A stretch of 64,000 nt of DNA from Asparagopsis taxiformis (GCA_030407315.1 JALQPE010000231.1:1-64000), one strand, 5' to 3'; numbered from the stretch's first letter, positions 21,101-30,723 are shown. The notes: generated by a model not told the origin, from the letters alone. A program made the numbers and translations.

Positions 21101-21591
21101 ACATCAGCCATCCTCACAGACGAAATATGAGCGTACTTGTCCTTTCCGTTTTGGACCCAGTACTCGTCTCTGAGATCAACGGCGATCATCAGATACTCAA
21201 CAAACATCATGCGCCTTTGCAGGCCTGCAATGTCGTTGGATGTCGTCGCTCTCACACGGTCCAGCACAACAGCAGTACTGCTGTTGGTGTCCGCCACGAT
21301 AGACTCTTCTCGCATAGGAATCGTAACGCCAGGAGGAAAGACGCCCTTCTCCATTCCACGTACAATTGCCATGCAGCGGTGCGCTCCATCCAATATCTCC
21401 AGAACGCCTTCTCGAAAACTGCCAGTCACGGGATGAGCTGTGTCATAACCGCTGTTGCGAATGCTCTCCATGAGCGCTTCCACATGACTTGCATCAACAT
21501 CGCGAATCGATACGAATTTGCTGACTTGATTGGGGTCGATGAACACCCATCCGTCGTGCTTTTCACCGTGATTGTGGAACGTTCCTTCCAT
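18124..21591 (-). CDS. ParB-like - DNA methyltransferase (beta class) - SET domain fusion
   Basis: 1155 residues from the ATG at 21591 (the frame opens three codons earlier at a TTG). Residues about 15-100 are ParB/sulfiredoxin-like, with LDGAHR (DGAHR 68-72). A long helical middle follows; a basic/acidic linker at about 540-600 includes RKKARLER, like a nuclear signal. Residues about 605-890 are a DNA amino-methyltransferase: LTDPPF (catalytic D658-PPF) precedes DFFSGTYSTA (838-847), the cofactor motif, so the motif order is that of the beta class; DPPF favours N6-adenine over N4-cytosine. The cofactor motif has Tyr where FxGxG has Gly. Residues about 985-1155 are a SET domain: GGGFGVFAAKKLKKG, the degenerate SYLNDC in place of NHSC, and DEEIFADYG with the catalytic-type Tyr1147. 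Together these would write marks on both DNA and protein. Bacterial-type and eukaryotic domains in one chain imply transfer plus fusion. It converges with the 13432 gene and diverges from 22105. Confidence 0.85.
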   Translation of the reverse strand: MEGTFHNHGEKHDGWVFIDPNQVSKFVSIRDVDASHVEALMESIRNSGYDTAHPVTGSFREGVLEILDGAHRCMAIVRGMEKGVFPPGVTIPMREESIVADTNSSTAVVLDRVRATTSNDIAGLQRRMMFVEYLMIAVDLRDEYWVQNGKDKYAHISSVRMADVLGWIKSCDPSGQIASSLSGKPQYSSCMSILAVLRPYHRAEDSSSIDLRLWQMFCHAWGLNAEMGDSPRMVEFPKQVGVTSSRAVEMFGKTPRGELSSPLNRELLSSRYFLDGATSDMQDSLQASQKRFRRLMVMMCQCILAIRSKEMGSVPSRRARATSGAIGGGGMVGIATSSAQANQLGFVVDRVLAAWDTGARVLGYEDVESMCWPFMVFDPASLCFRSLPNRSDGCAVEEHRKNLTIVPKTVDSENGFCADLPVAVDARLRSLTSAFLLSIRQCVTEVNVFAERGQLMQRLRALLFDTPDKFGLNSFMRAKLNTSHALDGQRRLKAWLLRTREQRKLPLTMDELHSLEDTPEPGILEGAPAQMEISAAVPNNGSEDIEEDSLEPQRKKARLERGGGEDDNAAVASETATREGAEEDDAMEVDTVSATEAPLVDVGKETKPEYVTKLEAVMGRYIHTVNCDATDVAKEVEDKISFLEDGVLEDSVQLVLTDPPFNTRREGGRENSEYDILEPEELASVACEIVRVLRPGGHALIYSSVRQLVAWMDAIRKAEPGKMIVDSVPVVLSRRPHSFTSNPSTKTCTLHNMHDFVIHAYKRGKGMAAYDMVDFRLHNPDISRHPGFTNAIDNVPRLSAGEAQYDGQNNRLRHEQKALTTLRELLERFSKQNDIVMDFFSGTYSTAIACMTLRDGTYRRFIGCEKEKRCHDASQEWILHAFVSEVKAGRYGGILQREVESILGDESVPVTGKAPRLRQKHISDAPEGFPAVTALPNHLLVFVASMKKDGSMLHRLSGVPMDQWPAEDMHSFWSIDPDAILAADAAFYGVYVSQSEVRGGGFGVFAAKKLKKGTVIGWYNGTIFYAKIRDSEPQRSVMYGPEGFGCTGERFQDYNMELETTYIGRGAPVRKVWLVPAVYNCTSYLNDCRVIDGTEKATEVSRTQSAEFRQGDAIDKPDFASNIKNPHAVKVVLTRDVEADEEIFADYGRKYWPAN

Positions 21592-22104
21592 GGCGAACAA
21601 AGGTAGAGTTTTTAAGAAAGGGATAGTTGGTTGCTGCTTGACCAGGGTGGCGCAAAGCAGAAGTTGGTTGTTTAAAACAAAGTGTCAGCGAGTGGTAGCA
21701 CTTCGGTGGCTGTTTCCTTTCCACCCCTGTCCGAACCTTTACAAGATAACTACATCGACTGTTAGCTCAATAATCAATCTAATACTAAAGTAATACTCAA
21801 AATATTTTTCCATGCAATTTATTGGGCCCCGTAACATCTCTAAACGTATCTTTGTAGTCCAATCGTATGCATCCGACATTCACTTCTAGAACGATTATTC
21901 ACATCAAATTTTATGCTGCAATCAGTTCATGGCAGACATCATCCACACTGACGTGTCAATTTTGTCAATTGTCCATTCTATTTCTACACCAGCTAAACAT
22001 CTCTTCTAGACCTTTCCAATCCTCCTAGTATATACTACTCTTTAGCAGAAGGTAACGGTTAGGCTTTCACTAATACAACAATTCTATTCCATAGCTATCC
22101 CAAC
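21592..22104. promoter_or_regulatory. shared divergent promoter region
   Basis: A 513-bp gap between the start of the methyltransferase-SET gene (minus) and the start of the 22105 gene (plus). It is AT-rich in the middle, with TATATACTACTC near 22030. A bidirectional promoter is inferred from the layout alone. Confidence 0.35.
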
Positions 22105-23466
22105 ATGCTTCCTCTCGCTCCAAACGACGTTATAGAAGTTCAATGGGAACTTCGGCCGTTTGGGAGGAAACGAAAAATTGTCTGGTGGTCTGCAATCGTC
22201 AAGGAAATTACTCAGGTCAAGACTGAAACAGACCCATTCCTCCATGCATTGCTCGAATACAAAGCTGAATATGGTTTCGACTCTACCCTTTCTCAAGTCA
22301 AGATTTCAGATCGTAACGAGCTCGTCGACAAGGATTCCGGAAGGGTTCTCCCGTGGCGAAGTGGTGAGCTTCGCAGTATGGACTCACCTCCATCCCCAGC
22401 AGAGAGAGACCCAGACTACGGCATTGACCACACTCGCCACCGCCACCGCGGCATCCTTCAAGATTGCACTGCGGATCAAATGAAGAAGACCGTAGCAGAA
22501 ATGCTGGCAAGATTGGAAAAGCTGGAGTCAGCTGCCAAACATCCTCTACCCCCTCCATTCGATTCCAACAGTTCCATGACCTCCTCTGCTCTGACTGTAT
22601 GTAGCATTCTGTTTCAGAAGCTTGGTGTGTACACAGACAAGCCCCTCTCCCTCCGGATGACGAAATCCGAGCACTCCAGGGGAATGCGACAAACATCGCA
22701 AGAAGAAATCAGAGTACAGGCCGACTGCTCCCTTGCTCAATTCCGCACTATTGCCATTCAATGCAAGGCGAAAGAGAATCGTGACGTTCTCTTCCAGCCG
22801 TCCTTTGAGGACATCACCTTTCCCTCTGGAAATGAGTCGGATCTTTCCATCATTTTCCCCACCTTTCAGGCACTATGTGACTCCATAGGTACCTCGCAAC
22901 ACGGGTTCCAGAAAATATTGGTGAAGAGCAGGGCGGAACGCGATGGAGGCAGCTCATCGATTGTCCGAATTTTAGGAAATCTAGTCGACGTTGATTGCTC
23001 TCATGATGCTCCTTCTTCCGCATTTCTCGTCGGCTCATCTGCTTACGTCCTGTCCAGCCCAGACCAACGTATGACAGTTCTTTGCAGAGACTCCTACGAG
23101 TTTGACCACGTCAACAATACATTTTTACATCCCCTATGTCTTAGCCAACTATCACAGTCTAGCATCGTGGACTCTTTCCACCTACGTGATAAGGCTACTG
23201 TTACCTGTGGAGCAACGTTTTCGTTACTGTGGAGACGTATTCAGCGCCGAGCTTGTTACAGCACTTTCCAGCCTCTATCAACCGCAGAGACGTTTGGTAC
23301 ACTACATCTACGCTTACCTTGCTGTATTTTCAGTGGTACTACTACATGCCAGGAGCTTGAAGACATTGGCTATGAGGCTATCTCTCGTCTTGGCTTCAAT
23401 GCGGATTCAGACAATACCCACCCTCGCTCTCCTCCACCTCCCAACTGCAGTCCTGAGCAAAAATAA
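22105..23466 (+). CDS. unknown protein C, possible Tudor-like N-terminus and coiled coil
   Basis: 453 residues; no family recognised with certainty. Residues about 8-90 show VQWELRPFGRKRKIVWWSAI, then LEYKAEYGFDS and VLPWR. This spacing of aromatic residues resembles Tudor/PWWP-type beta barrels that read methylated residues, but it is a weak visual match. Residues about 127-150 (DQMKKTVAEMLARLEKLES) form a short coiled coil of a kind that often drives oligomers. The C-terminal 300 residues are globular, with no motif I can name. The gene is divergent from the methyltransferase-SET gene and convergent with family B. An AATAAA overlaps the stop codon (23465-23470) and could serve as the poly(A) signal. 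If the N-terminus is a methyl-lysine reader it would pair naturally with the SET domain next door; this is inference. Confidence 0.6.
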   Translation: MLPLAPNDVIEVQWELRPFGRKRKIVWWSAIVKEITQVKTETDPFLHALLEYKAEYGFDSTLSQVKISDRNELVDKDSGRVLPWRSGELRSMDSPPSPAERDPDYGIDHTRHRHRGILQDCTADQMKKTVAEMLARLEKLESAAKHPLPPPFDSNSSMTSSALTVCSILFQKLGVYTDKPLSLRMTKSEHSRGMRQTSQEEIRVQADCSLAQFRTIAIQCKAKENRDVLFQPSFEDITFPSGNESDLSIIFPTFQALCDSIGTSQHGFQKILVKSRAERDGGSSSIVRILGNLVDVDCSHDAPSSAFLVGSSAYVLSSPDQRMTVLCRDSYEFDHVNNTFLHPLCLSQLSQSSIVDSFHLRDKATVTCGATFSLLWRRIQRRACYSTFQPLSTAETFGTLHLRLPCCIFSGTTTCQELEDIGYEAISRLGFNADSDNTHPRSPPPPNCSPEQK

Positions 23467-23741
23467 TAAAGTACATCTATCCGTAGTTATCCTGTTCCTG
23501 GGTATTTCATTCTAGAGCTCCTGTGGCCATCAATTTCTAGTAAAGACGGATACCCTCGCCCCTTCCTACTTCGACTATTCCACTACCTGTCTCTGCGCTA
23601 TTCCTTCGACTTGACACTATCGTCTGACTGGTTTCCTGATGTCTCGTATCTATCTACTTCCATCTATTACAAAATTCAACTCAACAGAAATTTTATTTCT
23701 TCATTCTTCGTCTACTATACCGAAACCGGTTTCATCCGATA

Positions 23742-25262
23742 CTACTCCCCTTCATTCTCGATTTCATCATCGACAAATACCTTCACATATTCTTCATCTC
23801 CTCCGTCCTCTTCCATAGACCTGAAGCTCTCCTCCAGCACTGAGTCCCCTCCATCGTCTACATTCAGTTCTTCATATCTATCACGCGATATAGTCAAAAC
23901 CTCCTCATTCATAAAACGACTACTCACCCGCTCCCCGGGAAGAAGCAGTTTCACTGCTTCATTGATTTCCCGGATTTGCGCTCCTCCCACCTCTGCTCCA
24001 CTTTGAAATTTCAAAATCGTTCGGAACCCGTATGCAAGTATGTAGATGAATTGCAAGGAGTATTCTGAACGTCGCAGGAACATGTTCCTATCAGAACATT
24101 GCGTGTAGGCGACTGCAAAGTTCAGTGCAACCTCTACTAAATTGATCCTCCTAGTCACAAACCTCTTGTCCGGTTCTCCAATTATTTGAACTTCGTACTC
24201 GACTTTGAATACCATTTCTTTTCGCACAGCAATGAAGTCGCGAAGAATCTTCATATTCTTGTCATCCATTGCTGCGCGCTCCGCTGCATTCATTTTCCTC
24301 TGCGCCGAGTACAGACTTGGAACTGACTCAATGTCCAGCCCACCGTCGTGCAAATGATGCTCCATGCGGACTGAACCTTGAAACCCACTGTATAGAACGA
24401 ATCCAAGATCTCGGATGAACCGGTTTCGCACATGATCTCTGGACTTGTTCATAAACCCGGTCACTGCCGTGAGTGCCGATTTCGTCACAGTGATGCCTAC
24501 CTCCTTTCTGTGCAACGGCCCATTGTCACCAACCTTTCTTCGCTTCTGCTTTCGAGCGGCCCCATCACTTGCCTCGGACGTCCCATGCATTCCATCCATG
24601 CGAGCAGAGTCCGTTCCGCGAATTGTCTCCTCAATGGTCCCGGTAGTCACATACCCCCGCGCCCTCCACCGTTCGATACCTTCCGACGTTCCATTGGAGC
24701 TGGAACGGTCTCCTCCCTCTCTGAAAGAATTGTTTTGACACGTATTCTTGATTAAAGAGGTCACAACTTGGCAGCGCAATTCAATGTGGTTCCGGCCGGC
24801 AAGCGTCCTATTGAACACATCCTTTCGCTCATTGCTCTGCCTGGCGAACATCAGCGTATTGATTAGCTGGCATCCGTTGAAATCCCTCTTATCCACCATT
24901 GCCTTCGTGTACGTTGGAACAACAGCACACAGCACAGCACACACCATTTCGAACGTGAACGATTTCTCCGCATCCTGCGCAATGCGGAGACGTTCCCTGT
25001 CCTTCTCAGAGGCGATCTTCTTCGGATGTCCTTGTCCCTGGCTCAGAAGCCCATCGACGATGCCCTTGACCTCCTACATATCGGTGTTTAGCATGGAGAA
25101 TGTCTTGGCGACATTTCCGAGAGTCTCGCGTAATTGAATGGTGCTCTTCTCGACGGCATCCATTTTATCACTCAGGGCTTTCAGCTCTGCAGTGATGTTC
25201 GAAAAGCCCTCACACGTTATTTCGGAAAATGCGGCGATGCTCACGGAGGTTTCGGGATTCAT
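23742..25262 (-). pseudogene. family B protein, long copy with one in-frame TAG
   Basis: The frame runs from the ATG at 25262 to 23742, about 505 codons, broken only by a TAG at 25074-25076 (codon 63). Reading through, it aligns with the short copy at 10692-11357: DMxEVKGIVDGLLSQGQG against ELQGVKGICNGLLQQSQG, which places Gln (CAG) at the TAG. So one C-to-T change explains the stop. After the break the frame stays intact for 444 codons, so the mutation is recent, or the stop is read through, or translation restarts at the ATG at 24947 (401 residues). N-terminal coiled coil; central block INTLMFARQSNERKDVF; basic KQKRRK patch; acidic C-terminal tail. No catalytic motif seen. The AGACAGT repeat cluster lies about 530 bp upstream. 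Confidence 0.65.
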
Positions 25263-25789
25263 GTTGAACTTGCAATTGGAGTTTGCTAAAAGGAGAAGTG
25301 CTTTGAAGGAAGGGTGTCACGCTTAGTACAGCAGTGTTGTAGCAAATATCATTCCAGTGGATGCATCCATCCTGTTCTACTCTACATAATAATAATGCTT
25401 CTCGGTGCTCCGTAACGGTTATTTTTCATAATTTAGTGGTGGATGGTGCGTATTCTTTCCTTTGCTACCACCCACGTCCTGTGAATACCACACCTCGCTA
25501 CCAGACTGACGTCTCCTACTCGACACTTTCAATGCAAAGATAGATAGGTATAATTTGAAATACTAAACTCAACATAATATAGTCTACTCTGTACTTTCTC
25601 TCCTTACGGTGAGACAAACGAGATATGTTCAATCTTCCCTATCTTTCTTTCTACAACGTCCTATTCAGCATCTAGCTTCCCCGCACCCAACTATCTGTAA
25701 AGCACCATCACAATTACTATAGTCGTATTCCACACACCATTCCAATATTTACCTTCACACTAACACTATGCTCCATATTTCCTCTAAGT
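25263..25789. other. upstream region of family B long copy
   Basis: AT-rich region of about 530 bp between the B start codon and the heptamer cluster. No ORF with support. Confidence 0.35.
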
Positions 25790-26155
25790 CCACTCCACCA
25801 GACAGTGCTGTCAACCAATGCACGGTACTACCCGCAGACAATACAATTTGCTATCTACACTACTGTCTACAGATTTCCCCAGACAGTGCAGTAATACAAT
25901 ACAATGTACTGCCTCAGACAGTAAAATGTACTGTCTGCACATACTGTCTGGCGGCAACACTTCCAGACAGTAAAATTTACTGTTCTGGACAGTAAATTTT
26001 ACTGTTTCTGGTACTGTCCAGATTTCGTACCAGTTTACTGCTGCAGCAGTATTCTGAAATTTCCAGACAGTAAATTTTACTGTCTCCGCGCACTGTCTTG
26101 GCCAGACAGTAATTTTTACTGTCTCAGACAGTAAATTTACTGTCTTTTTTCATTC
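25790..26155. repeat. cluster of AGACAGT / ACTGTCT inverted heptamers
   Basis: More than fifteen copies of AGACAGT or ACTGTCT in about 360 bp. They often form hairpins around an AATTT core, for example AGACAGTAAATTTTACTGTCT. It is the same heptamer as in 2930-3130 and the counterpart of the AGGCAGT cluster upstream of the short B copy. Confidence 0.9.
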
Positions 26156-27035
26156 CCAACACCGTAGTGAACAATCTGGAAAATATTTACAGCGACTCAT
26201 GGTTAAGTATTTCGCTGTACCACGCGGCTTACATTCAAGTAGATCGATTTACAGTAATGTTTAGCAATCGCTTTGGTGTGTAGTATTGGGGAAGCAATAT
26301 GCACAGATGTCCAGCGACTTGTGGCGGGATGTGTGGCGATCACTGCGTTTCTTAGCGATGGGTAGGCGATTTGGGAAATGTGCAGCGACTTGTAACGATG
26401 TGTGTGTGTGTGTAGCTGTCACTGCGATGCGATGCGATAGGAAAAAAATAGCGGAGAGGCTCAGCAAATTGCAGCAGTATGCAGTGATAGCTATGTTGTA
26501 CAGTGATGGGCAAGCGATTTGCAATATGCAACCTGCGTGCAAAGCACGCTGGATTATACCAGTTTGCAGCAACTTGTATCGCTGGGAAGCGATTGGAAAG
26601 CGTCATAAGCTTTTGAACTGTTCTTTCCGTGCCTAGCGTGAACACTACTGTGATTTTCATCCTCAATTTGCCGAAAAGATAGCCATCAAATCTACCCTGG
26701 TAGATTTGAATACGGCAACAGTGGCGCTCGCCCCTTTGGGCAGCCTTGGCTAGAATCAGAGATGAGGACATCTGTGCATAATGTACCAGTCCAATTGCAA
26801 GTTACCAAACTTTCGAAAACTCACAGAAGTCTTTTAAAATCAATATTTGAGATCTTTAAATTGAGGCTGTGGAATTTATTATTGTTAATAACTAATGGAA
26901 TAATGTTCAAATATATTTCAAATGTACATCACGGCATTCAGCACACCGAGAGCTTCCTATATATACATATCTTTTTCCCTTCCTTGCACGAAAATTTTTG
27001 GGCCGCTAAAATAATTCTGGTCCGAAATTAGCGAA
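26156..27035. other. gene-free region with degenerate CAGCGACTTGT repeats
   Basis: CAGCGACTTGT recurs with changes at about 26306, 26381 and 26565, and GATGGGTAGGCGATTTG recurs as GATGGGCAAGCGATTTG near 26505. There is also a short TGTGTGTG run. ORFs on either strand show no family signal. Confidence 0.4.
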
Positions 27036-27380
27036 ATGTTTGTTATATTGGGGATAGACGAATGCACAAACCAACATGATTTGCTACACATGTGGGCTCT
27101 GACACACATACCAAACCTCCGAGGACAGAGGACCGAAATGATCTCAGTCCGAAAAAGAATCGTAGAGAAGCGGTACTCCGATCGCTCCCTCCTGCTTCTC
27201 TGGAGAATAAGACAACAGGAAACTAGGAATCGCCTGCACGACCAACTCGCTTTGCTTGAACTGCAAAGGACGAGTATCACTGAATTGGTGCACGCCAATA
27301 ATTTGTCCAATCAAATTCCCGGACTTTCGAATCTGGGCCCACCAGTTTTAACGACCGAGGAAATCGATGAACAAACGTAA
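27036..27380 (+). CDS. small hypothetical protein
   Basis: 114 codons from an ATG at 27036 in AT-rich DNA. The translation is helical and rich in Arg, Leu and Gln in its middle (RSLLLLWRIRQQETRNRLHD), like a short coiled coil, with no known motif. It ends before an A-run. It could be a fragment of a transposon protein or chance; no neighbour supports it. Confidence 0.25.
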   Translation: MFVILGIDECTNQHDLLHMWALTHIPNLRGQRTEMISVRKRIVEKRYSDRSLLLLWRIRQQETRNRLHDQLALLELQRTSITELVHANNLSNQIPGLSNLGPPVLTTEEIDEQT

Positions 27381-28020
27381 AAAAAAACGGCGCAATGGTA
27401 TCTCTACCGTTTTCCACGCGCAGGCCATGAAATTCACCCAGGCTGTCTCCTGAAATAGCGGCAACTTATGTCACAAAAAGCGCCCTAGTAAACACAGAAA
27501 TACGACTCAGTTCGCGAGTTACGGTTGACGTGAAACAAGGATTCGTAGCCCAAAATTAGAGGGCCACAAATATTGCCTGCATCCATCCTACCCCGAGCAA
27601 ACACCAGAACAAAAACAGCAGAAACGCTCTAAGCCTGCTATCCATGAACCAGAGGAAATTCTAAGCCTCATGCCACCACTATAGTCCAATATATTGAACA
27701 CAGCCAATCGAATGCCGATTCCTGGAGGCCGTCAACTCCATCTGGCCGTTTGTCTAGTCAGACTATTCATTTTTGGCGCGAAACTGTCAATGACTTCCTA
27801 TTTTTGCCCATTTGAAACGAGTCAGTAGTACCATGGAGGCTTTTCAGCTCCCACACACTGCCAACCAAAGTCAGAGAATCTGGAGACAGACACAACAACC
27901 TGACACTTAATCTGCCCGTCAGACGAGCCATGCCACCCACCCCGGTATGAGGAGACCGGTAATGAAAGCCATCAGTTCAGGAAAGCGAGGAAAATATATT
28001 CCCCGAAAATGACGATAACA
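27381..28020. other. no gene seen
   Basis: No ORF or repeat with support. Ordinary intergenic composition. Confidence 0.35.
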
Positions 28021-28023
28021 GCA

Positions 28024-29030
28024 CGGGCATTGTAGTGCAATGCCCGGGCTGTCGATTCGACTTAGGGTAGTGAGCCGATTCGGCTAAGCACCGCGAGGTG
28101 TTCGAGCCCTCCTGTCTCGGTAGTCAGGCTCAGGGTAGAGGTGGTAGAGCTGAGGCGGATCGCCTGCTTGACTGTGGGTTGTAAGGCCACACAGACGATA
28201 CGTCGAGAATCTTGGTTCAAGTGATACTGCTTTGCAGGTGAGAGATTGGCTTGTCAGGTCAACCCTAAAGGGGTAGAAGGGATAGCGCAAACACTGGATC
28301 AGTGGTGCACTGAAGTGGTAGTGTGTGACGGTGATACACCGGGTGTCAACGGACACTTAGTGTGTGAGGGGAATGACCAACGGTCGAGAAGGAAATGAAG
28401 GGGAGCTGATACAGCGTGAATGGTGGTCTACCAAGCAGATGAGGGTACCTGATAGGTGGAAAAGGGGTGAGTGGACACGTGCACCACTGGTGGCACGTGC
28501 AGGGGAGAGACCCTGAAAGGGTAGAGGAGAAGCTGGTACAGCGAGACGGCGATTCCGGAGGCGCTGATACAGCGGCAGGAGTAAGGCCTGACTTGTGCCA
28601 CGCACTATAGCCACAGGCGGAGTAGGCAAACAGTTACTGCGATCCGCAGGATGGGAGCGAAGCGACACGATCAGGTCCGGTGGTACACCAAGAGGCCGAA
28701 GACTCCTGATAGAGGGGCACGCGCGCCACAGGCTGCGCGTGGTAAGGGATAATGCTGATACAGCGGGTGGAGTGCCAAGGGCAAACGCTGGATCAGCAAC
28801 GAACGGGTACCGGAAGGGTGCCAAGTACTATAGCCAAGGGAGAAGCAGGCTGACTCAGACGGCGAAACGCACCTTGGGAGCAAAATGACAACCGAACTTC
28901 CGGTTACTTTACAATCGAAGAACTGGGCGATCCGCCGTAAAATAAATACTGTGTTACAGCACGGTGGCTAGCCCTAAGTGAACTTCTACGGTTGTCAGTG
29001 GATAGGCTAAATACTGGTACAGCAGGGCGG
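28024..29030. repeat. array of A-box-like CTGNTNCAG motifs headed by a hairpin
   Basis: A perfect 9-bp stem CGGGCATTG...CAATGCCCG (28024-28046) opens the block. Then GCTGATACAGC or close forms occur at 28292, 28405, 28532, 28563, 28754, 28788 and 29012. They are usually followed by a G-rich stretch, so each reads like a tRNA A box (TRGYNNAGYNGG). Other recurring pieces are CCCTGAAAGGGTAGAGG against CCCTAAAGGGGTAGAAGG, and CACTATAGCCA against TACTATAGCCA. ORFs on the minus strand follow the repeat and are not called. Confidence 0.6.
28127..28232 (+). repeat. tRNA-like repeat, left copy
   Basis: Reads GGCTC, an A-box-like TGGTAGAGCTGAGG, GGCGGATCGCC, GTTGTAAGGCCACA, then a B-box-like GGTTCAAGTGA (28214-28224). 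It matches the minus strand of 30724-30823 closely. The T-arm and acceptor do not pair properly, so it is a tRNA-derived or tRNA-mimicking repeat rather than a functional tRNA gene. Confidence 0.55.
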
Positions 29031-30723
29031 TCGGAAAAACCCTAAATGAATGGCGAGGCAGGCGTGGTACACGCAGAGTCAGTGTCTTGTGCAACAGGGT
29101 TAGTGTGTATCACAGTGTGCCACTGGTTCCACGTGTATCGAGTCCAGTGTGTCACTGTAATTAGCATAAATATCGGAAAGGTTTGGAAAGTAAAAGTTTT
29201 CAGAAAAACCATTACAGAGTTTAAAAGTGGTACATCATGCAAGGCGACCCGCCACTTGGCATTGCACCACAGGCATGGAGGCTGATACTATTATTACATG
29301 ACCCTCCAATCTTCAGAACCATAAGCTTCACTAAGACCCATATCGCCCCCAACTGACGATGTGTACACCTGAGCATAGCTAGCTCATATCCATCGCCTTA
29401 CAATCACCTCAGACCGCGACTTGACCAGCCAAGCACCACCTCCGTCCTACACACATAACATAGCAACCTCATATAAAGTCCTATTTACCACTAGTCAATT
29501 CAAACATGCAACCAAAAGAACCTGCATAGTAACTATCATTGGATATTACAAGACACAAGAATTAACGTCCGTTTACGCCTTCTGGATAATTCATAGGAAG
29601 TTCCATCGTATATTTCTGTCCAATATCGCATGTCCAGACCCCAGCTCTGAGCTTCTTGGTAGTGTCACTGCAACTGCGTTGCATAAAAAGTGGTAGTTAT
29701 ATTGCATTACATGTACAACCGAGAATCAAATTAGATCACGAATGCCGAGATACTTTAATCTCTCATAGGTAACTCTGTTGGATGAAAGCAGTGCCACACT
29801 GGCCTCGTCGTTGAAACTTAATCACAAACCAAAGACCTGCGCCAGTGGCTTTGGCATCCCACACCGGTACATCAAATAGACAAAGTCTCATCTCGAGCAA
29901 TCATGTGTCGACTCAATGTATCGGACATGTACTACCATCCGCCAGCTTAGGATGGCAGTAAGCACCTTCCGCGATTTATCCCATAATATTTTTTTACTTT
30001 TGGTGCAACGTCAGCCATGATTTCCATTTGGCGCAACAGAAAAAATTTATCTCTAAATTTGGAGATATTTTTCTGCACGGTGTCGCACTGGGAGTGTTCT
30101 GCTGACATTTCAAACATATTACTATTTCTATTACCGTTAAATATCTCACATGAAGTTCCTTTCTCGGTGAAAGTATCCAATATGCCCACAAGGGCACGGA
30201 CAAAACATATCTCCGCACTCACACACACACACCAGAGTCGCCTAGGAAGTGCCTTTCGCACAGTACCTGTAGCTGATTGGATACATTTATACCCATTGTC
30301 TCCCTCTGAAACAGATAAGAGCTTTGACCTGGTTATGCCTGATAGTTTTGTTCGGATACAAAACTTCAAGCTACGCAAGAACGCAACTAAAAGACTGAAT
30401 AGCCACTCGCTCTTGTTCCCCGCCCAGTTAGTAGGATGCACCGCATATTGGCAGTAAAGTTTCAACTCTCGTCTTTCAGTCCCATATAATCCTGATTCGG
30501 CACCATCTCTGTCCCGGACCGCGCTATCTCTGGTCACTCACCTGACTCAGCCTTGGACTGGGTACTCTTTTGTATCAGATTTCTTTTTCTTTTCCCTTTT
30601 CCCACTCGATTCCATCTTCCTGTGTTTTTTTTCAATTTACTCTCCCATTCCGTGGCTGGTGTCCCCCCTTCTTCCCTATTAGGGTTGGTAAGCCTTCACC
30701 CTTTCGTTGTAACACCATTACCC
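29031..30723. other. no supported gene
   Basis: A minus-strand frame of 196 codons (29947-30537) and a plus-strand frame of 146 codons cover the same stretch; neither shows a family signal. This region lies between the two inverted tRNA-like repeats, so it may be the interior of a decayed element. Confidence 0.3.

Noticed and set aside
12035..26155. Whole accessory block as an integrated giant-virus fragment
   Set aside because: No capsid, polymerase, packaging ATPase or other viral hallmark is seen; it remains only a possible source of single domains.
28070..28115. Second tRNA-like piece with GTGTTCGAGCCC
   Set aside because: T-stem mismatched and no acceptor; kept only as part of the repeat block.
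28357..28824. 155-codon minus-strand ORF
   Set aside because: It follows the A-box-like repeat array and has no domain.
29947..30537. 196-codon minus-strand ORF ending KKYYGINRGR, slightly like an RNase H hybrid-binding N-terminus
   Set aside because: The key residues after the Arg are missing, the stop follows at once, and a plus-strand ORF covers the same bases; too weak to name.
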